This document shows, piece by piece, positions 17,626 through 28,200 of a stretch of DNA of 64,000 bases (position 1 is its first letter; the number at the start of each line of letters is the position of its first letter). The DNA comes from Cyclobacterium qasimii M12-11B. GTDB lineage: Bacteria; Bacteroidota; Bacteroidia; Cytophagales; Cyclobacteriaceae. The notes under the pieces were generated by a model. That model worked only from the letters and a program-made list of their open reading frames with translations. It did not search any database and was not told the origin of the DNA. The translations under genes were made by a program, and so were the position numbers. The DNA is taken from positions 97,622-161,621 of the forward strand of contig NZ_ATNM01000123.1 in NCBI RefSeq assembly GCF_000427295.1, in the 5' to 3' direction.

Positions 17626-18750
17626 ATGTTAGACAAATACCTGACACAAGAATTCTGGAACAACACGACAAAGGATTATTTAATAGCAATAGGCTTTATT
17701 GTTATTGGTATTTTGATTGTCAGGGTATTTAAAAAAACGCTATTAACAAAAATCAAGAAGCTGACTAAAAGAACGGATACCCATTTCGATGATTACTTAG
17801 TTGAAGCGATTGAAAAGTTTGTTATTCCTGCCCTCTATATTTCCATCGTATTTTTCGGGATAAAAACCCTCACAATTTCGGACAATTTTAGGAATATTAT
17901 TTCTAATACGCATACCGTTGTTCTTGCCTACTTTATTATAAGGCTTATTTCTCAAGTATTGATATTGTTATTAAAAACCTGGGTTAAAGAGCAAGAGAAT
18001 GGGGAAGAAAAAGTCAAACAAATAGGAGGAATAATACTCATTATCAACATGTTGATTTGGGGAATTGGTTTTTTATTCTTATTCGACAATTTAGGGTACG
18101 ACGTTACAGCCATTGTAACAGGTATGGGTATTGGTGGTATCGCTGTAGCCCTGGCAGCACAGAATATTCTAGGTGATTTATTCAATTATTTTGTAATCTT
18201 TTTCGACCGACCAATAGAGATTGGTGATTTCATTGTTATTGACGATAAAAATGGAGTAGTTGAAAAAATAGGTATTAAAACTACTCGAATCAAAACACTT
18301 TCAGGTGAACAACTTGTCGTCGCCAACAGTGACTTAACAAGTTCACGAATACACAATTACAAAAAAATGCAAAGACGAAGAATTCTCTTTGCAGTAGGGG
18401 TTAGTTATGAAACATCAACAGAAGATCTAAAAAGGATACCACAAATCCTTAAAGAAATTGTTAGCCAACAAAAACCCGTAACCTTTGACAGGGCTCATTT
18501 CAAAGAGTTTGGCGATTCAAGTCTTAATTTTGAAGTGGTTTATTATGTAGAAGACGCTGCCTACAATGTTTACATGGACATTCAACAACAGGTCAACTTT
18601 GAAATATTTGACAAATTCCAGTCCATGGGTATTTCTATAGCGTTCCCTACACGTACTTTGTATCTTAGAAATGAAAATAAACAAAAGCTTAAAATAGAAA
18701 CACTTTCAAATACTACAACAGAAAATAATAATTCAGAATTAGATAATTAG
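17626..18750 (+). CDS. MscS-family mechanosensitive channel
   Basis: A 374-residue membrane protein with four to five hydrophobic segments; the last before the soluble part is the Gly/Ala-rich pore helix (GMGIGGIAVALAAQNILGD at about residues 168-186). The beta domain follows (FDRPIEIGDFIVIDDKNGVV, IGIKTTRIKT, and VVANSDL), then the alpha/beta C-terminal domain and a short polar tail. This is the standard MscS layout: a turgor-gated channel of the inner membrane that protects against osmotic downshift. It is a single gene with a terminator 118 nt downstream. Confidence 0.92.
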   Translation: MLDKYLTQEFWNNTTKDYLIAIGFIVIGILIVRVFKKTLLTKIKKLTKRTDTHFDDYLVEAIEKFVIPALYISIVFFGIKTLTISDNFRNIISNTHTVVLAYFIIRLISQVLILLLKTWVKEQENGEEKVKQIGGIILIINMLIWGIGFLFLFDNLGYDVTAIVTGMGIGGIAVALAAQNILGDLFNYFVIFFDRPIEIGDFIVIDDKNGVVEKIGIKTTRIKTLSGEQLVVANSDLTSSRIHNYKKMQRRRILFAVGVSYETSTEDLKRIPQILKEIVSQQKPVTFDRAHFKEFGDSSLNFEVVYYVEDAAYNVYMDIQQQVNFEIFDKFQSMGISIAFPTRTLYLRNENKQKLKIETLSNTTTENNNSELDN

Positions 18751-18868
18751 GTTTCAATTTACCTAAAGACTCTTTAGACAGAACAAAATGTAAGACAAAC
18801 CGAGTTGTTTAAGGATACTTAAAAATAATATAGCTTACTTTGTAGTTCCTTTCATTGGACCAGAAGCC

Positions 18869-18913
18869 AAAAGTCAAGATTAAATACCTTAAGTATTTAA
18901 TCTTGACTTTTTA
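18869..18913 (+). terminator. 19-bp perfect stem terminator after the MscS gene
   Basis: Bases 18869-18887 pair perfectly with 18893-18911 around a 5-nt CTTAA loop. The right arm ends in T5. On the minus strand the mirror arm also ends in T4, so it could act in both directions. Confidence 0.75.
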
Positions 18914-19854
18914 AATTAAGAATTTTCTTATCACGATATTAGCGTCTGGAATCTCAAAAAATCCTGAAAGAGTTAAAACAATACACCCCAGTCCTGGAGA
19001 CAGGAGAAACCCACCCAAAATACTGATTAACAGTTAATTGACCTAACATTAAGAAATTATTTAATGTCTAGGACATAAATGTTCAATCATTTCAATTCTC
19101 ACAAAATCATAGGAGTCAATAGCTAAAAAAGGAGCATTTTCCTTTTCATAGAGTACATATGTATCACCAGAACCGATTGCTTATTTCTATTCTAATTAAA
19201 TATCAACTATTAATAATATTTATTTAACCATCTCAGTAAATAATTCTCAATTTATTCACTGAATATATTTGTTTAACACCAGATCTATTAAACTAACATC
19301 TTATTTCTACAAAATAAAAATTTGTAGTATAAATTTCTATCAAATGTTTATTCTTTAACCAATAATTTCATAAACTTGTTGAGGAAATAAACACTTTGTG
19401 GGAACTACCCCCACATACTTGAAAATAAAATTGCCCAACTTATCAGTAATAAAAAAATATCTAAAATAATCAAACATTATTAATTGCATACTAAATGCAT
19501 TTTTATTAGTATTACATGCTTTAATATAGATGTGAAATTAATTTTAAGCGGAATTACTTCACTAAAAACAGTATTTACGATTATTTTATTTAGACATTAA
19601 ACCAAAAGTAAATTTTTGGTACGAAATTTCATTGCACAATCATGCCATCGCAAACAATTAATTACCCAAGCGAAGGCAATGAAAGTGCGAGAATAATCAA
19701 GTTAGAAGAGAGGATTCATGTGTGGAGGAGGCCAACTATTATACTCCATTTGAACAATCTGCCCGGATCTTAGGATTTAGGGTGAATATTTACATGTGTT
19801 TTCAAACCTAAGTTGCTTATATATTAACCAACCACCAACTAAATACGAGTACTA
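18914..19854. other. 940-nt AT-rich intergenic region upstream of the first giant T9SS gene
   Basis: I see no complete gene here. The stretch is very AT-rich with many short A/T runs. It contains one coding-like fragment on the minus strand (19061-19180, listed separately) and must hold the promoter of the gene at 19855, though I could not find a clean TTTG-N20-TAnnTTTG match. Its length is unusual for this otherwise compact window. Confidence 0.5.
19061..19180 (-). pseudogene. Possible C-terminal gene remnant (39 codons)
   Basis: Between an in-frame TAA just upstream and a TAA at 19061-19063 the minus strand reads 39 protein-like codons, including GDTYVLYEKENAPFLAIDSY and ending HLCPRH. No start codon lies near its 5' end. 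Composition differs from the AT-rich surroundings. It looks like the tail of a decayed gene; I do not recognise the family. Confidence 0.3.
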
Positions 19855-22800
19855 ATGAATAACACTTTACCAAAGCTAATTCTGTGTTTCGGCCTTTTCC
19901 TCCTGAGCATAATGGCCAATGCTACAAACTATTATTTTTCAAATCAAACCGGAAATGACTCCAGAAGTTCAACAGAAGCGCAAAACCCCGACACTCCATG
20001 GAAAACTATTAACAAATTAAATGCCATCTTCTCTAGTTTAAAGCCTGGTGACGGTATTTATTTTAAAAGAGGTGAGGTTTTCTATGGTACGATCAAAGTA
20101 AATACAGGAGGTTCTGCCGGTAGCCCCATTAAGTTAGACGCTTATGGGTCAGGAGCTAAGCCTGTAATTACCTCCTTCGAAAAAGTAACAGGATGGAAAT
20201 CTATAGGTAATGGTAGGTACGAGAGTACAAACACTTTTTCTAGTTACGAATCAAACATAGTTTCAGTAGACGAACAAATCTATGAAAAGGGAAGGTACCC
20301 AAACAGTGATGCCTCAAACGGTGGGTATTTATCAGTTTCCTCTTTTTCCGGAAACTCCTCTGTTAGCAGCAATGAGATGTCAGGTGCCGCAGATTACAGT
20401 AATGGTGAAGTTGTAATCAGAAAAAACCAATGGATTATAGACAGACACCTCATTAAATCAAATTCAGGAGGAACGGTAAATTATAATGGAACTGGCGCTT
20501 ACAGTCCTACTAAAGAATTTGGTTTTTTCATACAAAACCACCTTTCTACCCTAGATAAATTTGGTGAGTGGTTCTACAACAATAGCAGGAAGATTAATGT
20601 GTATTTTGGAAACTCAAATCCAAATAACCATCAGGTTTTAGTAAGCACATTAGAAAATTTACTTGTAAAATCATACAATGTAGATCATATTTTGATACAA
20701 AGCCTTCATTTTAAAGGAGCAAACAAGGATGCAATCTATATTGGTGAAGGAAAGGACATTGTCCTTAACAACTCAGAAATAGAATTTTCAGGAGAAAATG
20801 GCATTACTTCCTTAAACATAAAAGACTTAGTAATAAAGAACTGTAGAATTAACTATTCCATGAATACGGGATTGAATCTAAGATACGGGAACGACAATGC
20901 TGTTATTACTGACAATATTGTAGAAAACAGTTTCCCTTTTCAAGGAGGAGGCAATAACGAGGACAATAATGGCAATGGAATATTAGTATCTGGTAACAAT
21001 GTCCGAATAGAGAATAATACTGTCAAACAAGTAGGTTTTAATGGTATTCACTTTATTGGCAACGACATTACTATCAAAAACAATTTAATACAGCAGTTTT
21101 GCCTTTTGAAAAATGATTGTGGTGGAATCTACACTTTTGGCGGACAAGACGTTACCAATTTCAGTAACAGGGTCATTGAAAACAATATAATAATAGATGG
21201 TCTCTCTACAAATAATGGTACGCCTTATCATTCCTCTCAAAACCACCACCCGCAGGGCAGTGGTATCTTTCTTGATGACAATGTAAATGGAGTATCGGTA
21301 ATCAACAATACCATCGCCAACACAGAATACTCAGGAATCAAGGCTTCAAATAACTTTAATGTTACAGTTAAGGGCAATACTTTTTATAATTCTTACACCC
21401 AGGCCCTGATTGGCAACAGTGAGAGAGGTACAGATGCTAGAAATCTGAATTTTTCAAACAATGTATTCTTTTCAAAACACGCTGATCAATATGCTTACCG
21501 TATCGACTCTTATAAAGATGATATATCAAGTTTTGGTACTTTTGAAAGCAACTACTTTACAAGGCCACTAGGAGACAACCATAGTATTTACCTTTCTTAC
21601 TACAAAAACAGTAAAAGGCACGATGAAACCAAAGACCTGAATGCTTGGAAATCATCTTTTAACAAAGACTTAACTTCTGTCACCTATCAACAAGATGAGT
21701 TTGAACCATTCTCCCTCCTGGGATTTTTAGGCGGCTTACTCTACGATAATTTATCCTTCCTAAAAGGAATAGATGATTTCAATTGTAATGATTGTACACA
21801 ATCCTGGGATTCCAATGGTATTTTAAGTGGGTCCATAAAAGTCAAGAGTCCTGGCCCCTCATCCGCTTTGGCTCGAATAGGAAGTGTAGACAAGAATAAA
21901 AGCTATATAGCCAAATTTAAGGCTAAAAGTAATAAAACAGGTTCGTTAAGAGTGGCACTTAGATATGCTGGAACTCCTTGGGAAATCATATCTCCAAGTA
22001 CAGCGATAGAATTAGGTACTGGTGTAAAAGAATATTCGATCCTTCTTCAACCCTATGATAATGTAGCATCCCCAGTAATAATGTTTATTTCTGATATTGG
22101 AAACTGGGAATACTGGATTGACGATTTGGAAATTAGAGAGGCTAATGTGAATATCACCAATCCAGATGACGTATTCCTTTTTGAATACAATGCTTCAAAA
22201 TCTAAAAAATCGATTGCATTAAATGGCGTTTATGAAGATGCAACGGGCAAGTCTTATTCTGGAAATTTTGATATCGCACCCTATTCTTCAGCTCTTCTAG
22301 TAAGAACATCTACAGCAACACCACCACCTGCAGCACCACCTGAACCAACTATTGAACAAGTGGTAGAAATAACATCTCCTAGTGGCAATAATACTTATCA
22401 AGTAGGTGAAAAAATAGAGTTGCTAGCTGAAGTCACCCCTAATGTAGATAATATTAGCAAGGTGGTTTTCTATAATGGTGATCAAATTATTGGAAATGCT
22501 ACAACGCAACCATTTAAGCTAACTTGGGGAAATGGAGAAGCGGGAGACCATCAAGTAAAAGCCCTTATCCTCGACAACAGTAACAATACCACTGCTACTT
22601 CGTCCGCAATTGGTATTAAGATCAACAGTATAGCCCCTGACCCTGTAATTGATTACCCTACAGGAGACGCTTTTTCTTTACACATTAATATTGGGTCAAG
22701 TGATGCCAAAACTTATGAAGGAAATACATATGTAACATTAAGTGAAGCAAAGGTATTAACGGGCAGATCCAATTCATTAGAAATTGACAATAGTTCGGCT

Positions 22801-24444
22801 GGGACCATCTTTGAATCAATCTCATTTAATGAAGACCTTGAATATCGAATCCCCGTACCTAACGGAATCTACACAATACAAACCTTTCACCAAGAAGTAC
22901 ATTTTGGTCTTAACGGAGTCACTGGATCTAATGGTAAAAGAGTTTTTGATATCATAGTAGAAAATGAAATCAAATACAAAGACTTGGATTTATATGCTTT
23001 AAATAAAAATCAAAAAGTAGTTTTAACGCACGATAACATTGAGGTAAAGGATGGAATTCTGAACCTTAATCTAATTGCTTCCGCTAACAATGCAATTATT
23101 TCAGGAATCTCAATTGTAGAAAAAGGCATTCAAGCACCAGTCCAATCCACTGAAGGCGCTAGATTCATTAATGTAGGTAGTCTTAATGATGAGGAATACA
23201 ACGGGGATTTATTCATCTCCGACTACACTGACAAACTCTTCTCTTCTTCAGGAATATACGAGAACGAAGCTGCTAATAAAGAACCTATTTTCCAGTCCAA
23301 TAGATTTTCGGAAGATCTAATCTATACTATACCAGTAGAAAATGGCATTTATAGAGTTAAGACTTACCACATAGAAAATTACTTTGGCGTCACTCACCCT
23401 GATGGCAGAGCAGGCTTGAGGGTATTTGACATCTTCATGCAAAACCAATTGGTCAAAAATGATCTTGACCTTTATGCAAGAAGTGGCAACCAGGAAACGG
23501 TTCTGGTTTTTGAAGAAATCGTAGTAACGAATGGAATACTTAAGATTGAAATGAAAGCCTCTGTAAACAACGTGCTATTGTCTGGGCTAGCGATCATCCC
23601 AATGAGTGAATTTAATGATGACCTTAAGGATGATTCTTACTTCATTAATGTAGGTAGTGAGTCGGACACCCAATACAAAGGGATTGATTTTATTTCCGAA
23701 AACAGTGTTACTCAGATACCTTCAAAATCCTCCTCATACAATGTACCTGCATCTAGTTCAGACCAACTTTACCAATCTAATCGCTACGGGAAGGCGTTAG
23801 ACTATAAATTCCCGGTTTCAAACGGAACTTATACGGTGGTCACCTATCACAATGAGAATTATTTCGGAGAGGTTTCAAATAGTACAGGTCCAAACAATAG
23901 GGTATTTGACATCTATATAGAAAGCGTTAAAGTAAAAGGTAATGTTGACCTCTACATAGAAAATTCGAACCGACCAGTTGCACTTCGGTTTGAAAACATC
24001 AATGTATCGGATGGTGTTTTAAACCTTAACGTCAATGGCATCAAAAACAATGCTTTGCTATCAGGGATTGCAATATTCCCAAGTGCCAAGGAAAATCTAG
24101 GCAACTTGAATTTGAGACAGATCGTAAGCGAAACTGAAGAAATTTCCACACTAAGTGAGCTGCGGGAAAGCGGCATTACCACTGAATCCTACGAGACCAA
24201 ACTGTATCCTAATCCAGCTGTCACCTCTACTACACTAGAAATCGGACAAGATCTGGGTAGGTTCTATGTTAGCATTCATAACCTCAATGGTCAATTAATT
24301 GATTACTTTGATTCTGATATACTTATAAATACGGAAGGCAAATATGAAATACCTGTCCACCAGCTTAAGCAAGGTGTTTATATTGTAACCCTTTCATCAG
24401 AAAGCAAAGTGCTGGAGAGAATGAGACTCGCGGTAACACCTTAA
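19855..24444 (+). CDS. Giant T9SS-secreted beta-helix protein with three malectin-like domains (paralog 1)
   Basis: A 1,529-residue secreted protein. Order: signal peptide (1-23, ending MANA); N-terminal beta-helix entry segment (NPDTPWKTINKL); right-handed parallel beta-helix to about 560 (NNTIANTEYSGIKASNNFNV); a CBM-like jelly roll at about 630-765 (CNDCTQSW, YWIDDLEI); an Ig-like domain at about 835-920; three malectin-like repeats at about 935-1090, 1100-1250 and 1260-1405, each ending in ISGISIV-like strands; and a type A T9SS sorting domain at about 1446-1529 (LYPNPAVTSTTLEI). The beta-helix fold is shared with polysaccharide lyases and epimerases; activity is not proven. Paralog and likely partner of the next gene. 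Confidence 0.85.
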   Translation: MNNTLPKLILCFGLFLLSIMANATNYYFSNQTGNDSRSSTEAQNPDTPWKTINKLNAIFSSLKPGDGIYFKRGEVFYGTIKVNTGGSAGSPIKLDAYGSGAKPVITSFEKVTGWKSIGNGRYESTNTFSSYESNIVSVDEQIYEKGRYPNSDASNGGYLSVSSFSGNSSVSSNEMSGAADYSNGEVVIRKNQWIIDRHLIKSNSGGTVNYNGTGAYSPTKEFGFFIQNHLSTLDKFGEWFYNNSRKINVYFGNSNPNNHQVLVSTLENLLVKSYNVDHILIQSLHFKGANKDAIYIGEGKDIVLNNSEIEFSGENGITSLNIKDLVIKNCRINYSMNTGLNLRYGNDNAVITDNIVENSFPFQGGGNNEDNNGNGILVSGNNVRIENNTVKQVGFNGIHFIGNDITIKNNLIQQFCLLKNDCGGIYTFGGQDVTNFSNRVIENNIIIDGLSTNNGTPYHSSQNHHPQGSGIFLDDNVNGVSVINNTIANTEYSGIKASNNFNVTVKGNTFYNSYTQALIGNSERGTDARNLNFSNNVFFSKHADQYAYRIDSYKDDISSFGTFESNYFTRPLGDNHSIYLSYYKNSKRHDETKDLNAWKSSFNKDLTSVTYQQDEFEPFSLLGFLGGLLYDNLSFLKGIDDFNCNDCTQSWDSNGILSGSIKVKSPGPSSALARIGSVDKNKSYIAKFKAKSNKTGSLRVALRYAGTPWEIISPSTAIELGTGVKEYSILLQPYDNVASPVIMFISDIGNWEYWIDDLEIREANVNITNPDDVFLFEYNASKSKKSIALNGVYEDATGKSYSGNFDIAPYSSALLVRTSTATPPPAAPPEPTIEQVVEITSPSGNNTYQVGEKIELLAEVTPNVDNISKVVFYNGDQIIGNATTQPFKLTWGNGEAGDHQVKALILDNSNNTTATSSAIGIKINSIAPDPVIDYPTGDAFSLHINIGSSDAKTYEGNTYVTLSEAKVLTGRSNSLEIDNSSAGTIFESISFNEDLEYRIPVPNGIYTIQTFHQEVHFGLNGVTGSNGKRVFDIIVENEIKYKDLDLYALNKNQKVVLTHDNIEVKDGILNLNLIASANNAIISGISIVEKGIQAPVQSTEGARFINVGSLNDEEYNGDLFISDYTDKLFSSSGIYENEAANKEPIFQSNRFSEDLIYTIPVENGIYRVKTYHIENYFGVTHPDGRAGLRVFDIFMQNQLVKNDLDLYARSGNQETVLVFEEIVVTNGILKIEMKASVNNVLLSGLAIIPMSEFNDDLKDDSYFINVGSESDTQYKGIDFISENSVTQIPSKSSSYNVPASSSDQLYQSNRYGKALDYKFPVSNGTYTVVTYHNENYFGEVSNSTGPNNRVFDIYIESVKVKGNVDLYIENSNRPVALRFENINVSDGVLNLNVNGIKNNALLSGIAIFPSAKENLGNLNLRQIVSETEEISTLSELRESGITTESYETKLYPNPAVTSTTLEIGQDLGRFYVSIHNLNGQLIDYFDSDILINTEGKYEIPVHQLKQGVYIVTLSSESKVLERMRLAVTP

Positions 24445-24461
24445 AAAACGCTTTATTACTT

Positions 24462-24495
24462 AAAAGGCCTTGAAAAATTCAAGGCCTTTTTTTTT
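24462..24495 (+). terminator. Intrinsic terminator after giant paralog 1
   Basis: AAAAGGCCTTGAA (24462-24474) pairs perfectly with TTCAAGGCCTTTT (24478-24490) around a 3-nt loop and runs into a T9 tract. It shows the two giant genes are transcribed separately, or that read-through is limited. Confidence 0.9.
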
Positions 24496-25207
24496 GACTA
24501 TTTTTTTCAGGCTGGACAAAATGCAAAAACATTTGTTCCGTTTACCAACAAGTACCGTATAAGGCCATCAACGGAATAATCCTTTCGATCTACGCATTTC
24601 ATGCCAACCCAAATACCGAAAGGCTATTGCACTGTAAGGCAGATACTCAATTACCTTCTTGAATTCCCACCCATTACTTACACCCTCTTTTTAAAGGACT
24701 TACGCCTCTATTGCTTACTCCAACAGGTCGAAACTTTTATTAAATGCTCATTACTTTCCACTTACATTTTTTAATTCCTTCATTCTCACTTTAGGATTTA
24801 GGAGGATTTTCTCTAATTCACATCCATTATTGAAAATAATTTAAAGAAGTGAAAAATAACTAAAAAAAATTTCCGCTTCCATTTTTTAGATCATCGACAA
24901 AATTTAGAATTCCAAAAGCAATATTCATTTCACCTATTGAAATTATTCAATATATCCTTTGCTCCAGAAGTTTTTCGAAAAGGTGTAAAGTTTGTATTTA
25001 AGAATTTTATACCGTTTATTATTGAAATGAGATTCATATTTAGAATTTCATTTTGATATATATGAAAATCAAAAAACAAGATTCTTTTAATCGAAATGCC
25101 GTTTTAAGACTTCATAAATCAAAAAAAGTAGGACAAAATTAACAAACACCTGAAGAATAAGGTGGGTTCGAAAATTGAAAAGAATATAAACTTTAAAATA
25201 GAATAAA
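24496..25207. other. 712-nt intergenic region between the giant paralogs
   Basis: No complete gene is visible. The first third (about 24530-24740) is less AT-rich than the rest and contains a minus-strand coding-like fragment (listed separately). The last 400 nt are very AT-rich and should contain the promoter of the second paralog, but I found no full consensus match. Confidence 0.45.
24568..24690 (-). pseudogene. Possible gene fragment (40 codons)
   Basis: On the minus strand a 40-codon open stretch between two stops includes WEFKKVIEYLPYSAIAFRYL and ends GLFR. It sits in a local bump of higher GC in an otherwise AT-rich spacer and has no start codon. It may be a remnant of an inserted or decayed gene, or chance. 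Family not recognised. Confidence 0.2.
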
Positions 25208-28200
25208 ATGAAAGCGTTATTTTTCTCCATTTCCTTTCTGATTTCCTTAGCATTATCTATTACGCAAGGCTATGCTACAAATTACTATGTTTCTCAAGAA
25301 TCTGGAAATGACTCACGTTCATTGGCAGAGGCACAAAATCCTGCCACACCATGGAAATCAATTGATAAAATCAATTCACTATTCCATTACTTAAAGGCTG
25401 GTGATGCTGTATTTTTTAATAGAGGTGAAATTTTTTATGGCACCTTACACATTCAAGCTTCAGGGTCTACCACCTCTCCTATTAAAATCGGAGCATACGG
25501 TTCTGGATCAAAACCAGTAATTACTTCTTTGAAAACCGTGGATGGTTGGAAGTCTATAGGAAACGGTGTTTATGAAAGTACTTCTTCCCTTAACACCAAT
25601 ACTGTTAAGGTCCTTTTGATCAATGGAGAGATTCATGAGATGGGAAGATATCCTAACAGTGATATTGCAAATGAAGGTTACTTAAACATCGAAGAGACAA
25701 GTGGTAATTACCTGATTTCCAGTAGCGACTTGAGTGGCTCTTCTAGCTGGACTGGCGGAGAGGTTGTCATTAAAAAGAATCAATGGATTATTGACACCCA
25801 CCAAATCTCTTCACATAGTGGAAATCAAATTCGTTACAATGGATCTACAAGTGCTTATACTGCTGAAAAGGAGTATGGATTTTTTATTCAAAACCACATT
25901 AAAACACTTGATACTTTTGGAGAATGGTATTTCAATCCTTCCACTAAAAAATAAACGTCTATTTCGGCAATAGCAATCCTTCTTCCATGAAAGTAGAGGT
26001 CAGCACCTTGGAGAACTTATTGATCAAAGACTACAGAGACGAAAACATCACAGTAGAAAACATTCAGTTTAAAGGAGCTAATCAGGATGCCATCAAAATA
26101 GAAGGAGGCAGAAATATAAGAATAAGTGATTCTGAAGTCACCTTTTCAGGCGAGAATGGCATTCTTGCTTTAAGTGTGATTGACTTGATAATCGAAAGAA
26201 CAAACATCAGCAACATCTATAATAACAGTTTGTACCTTAGATATGGCAATGATAACGCTATTATTAGAGACAACGAAATCAAAAACACGGCTCTGGTAGC
26301 TGGTAGAACACAAAATGAAGATGCGTCAGGAATTGCAATCTTCGCTTATGGAGAAAACGTGTTGGTTCAAAACAATGCAATTGTCAATTCAGGCTTTAAC
26401 GGCATTCAATTTAATGGTAATTATACAGTTGTTAAAAATAACTTTGTAGATACATTCTGTCAGATCAAAGGTGATGGCGGCGGAATTTATACTTTTGGCG
26501 GTGTACAATACCAAAGTTATAGAGGTAGAAAAATTGAAGGTAACATCGTTGTAAACAGTATCGGAAGTAAAGGTGGTATTCCTGACAAGGGGGTTAACTA
26601 CAAACCATTGGCTGAAGGTATCTTTTTGGATGACAACTCGAACAATATAATTATCAGTGGTAATACAATTGGTAATACTGAAAACAGTGGTTTGAAAATG
26701 TCTAACTCAAACAATATTACAGTATCGAACAATACGTTCTTCAACTCACATTCTTCTATTACTATGGGAAACAGTGTTATCGGAGAAGACACCAGAGACA
26801 TTAGTATCTCCAGCAACCAGTTTTTCGCACAAACATCTGATCAAAACTCATACTCTATCAAAACATACAAAAATGACATTAATTCATTTGGTGATTTTGA
26901 TAAAAACCATTTTTTCAGACCTCTTGGAGATGAGTTCAGTATTGAAAACGAATACGTAAACAATGGCAAAAAAGAAGCAGCCATAGACAATCTTGAACAG
27001 TGGAGTGATAAATTCGGTAAAGATAAAAACTCAGTTAGTAATTCAGTAGACATCTCTACTTATACCATTACTAAGACAATCGGAACTAGCCTTTACGCCA
27101 ATTCTTCTTTCGACAAAAATGTAAGTGGTGTATACTGCAGCGATTGCAAACAAGAATGGGAAACCAACAGCAAAACAAATGGTGGCTCGCTTAAAGTTAG
27201 CGGTTCAGGATCTAATGCAGTGAAGATCAATTTAGGTCAAATGAAGAAAGACAAAACTTATTTATTGAAATTCAATGCCTTATCAAATAAGGTCGGTAAC
27301 ATTTCAACTTATTTAAGATATACTGGCACCCCATGGGAGAAATTATCTGCTATGACTACATTTGAAGTAAACACCAGCCTTAATGGCTTTGAAGTACTTG
27401 TTACTCCATATGCAGATGTGAATGAAGTATCACTTTTGATCACTACGACTGAGTCCAACTTCACCTATTGGATGGATGATTTGGAATTTGTAGAAGTAGA
27501 AGCTTCATTTATTAACCCTGAAGAAGAAATACTATTTGAATATAACCCTACTAAAAGCAGCAAAACAATTGCTTTGTCTGGCGAGTATGTAAATGCCAAA
27601 TTAGAGAAATTCTCAGGACAAGTTACCATACCTGCTTATGGATCTATAGTGCTAATCCGTGTTGCAAAAGGAAGCGAGCAAGCACCTGAAATCATCAAAA
27701 CACCAAGTATCGAATTGTCAGTTCAAGAAGATCTTAGCCGAATTATCGAAGGAGACAAAATTACAATGACCAGTGAAGTCACCAACCTGGACAACAACAT
27801 AGCTAAAGTAGACTTCTACTGTGGTTTAAAATTGGTAGGTTCTTGCGAAGTAAAACCTTATTTGGCTGTCATCGATGAAATCGAAGCAGGAGAAACTTAT
27901 GTTTGGGCTTCAGTAACAGATAAAAATGGAAACGTAAGTACTTCTGAAGAAATAGGATTTACTGCTAGTAGCAAACCTATAGAAGTTATCGAAAAAACGC
28001 CTGTTGAAAACACCCCTAGTGAAGCATTAGAAGGAACTTATTACCACATTGGCTACAATGGCACGGTGGATCATGAAGGCCAACAATTCGAAGCGATCAA
28101 CAAGGAATACATCAAATCATCCGGAGTAAATGTCGCTACAAAAGAGTCTGGTAGTGATGAGGTTTTATTTCAAACTGAGATGTTTAATAAAATCTTAAAC

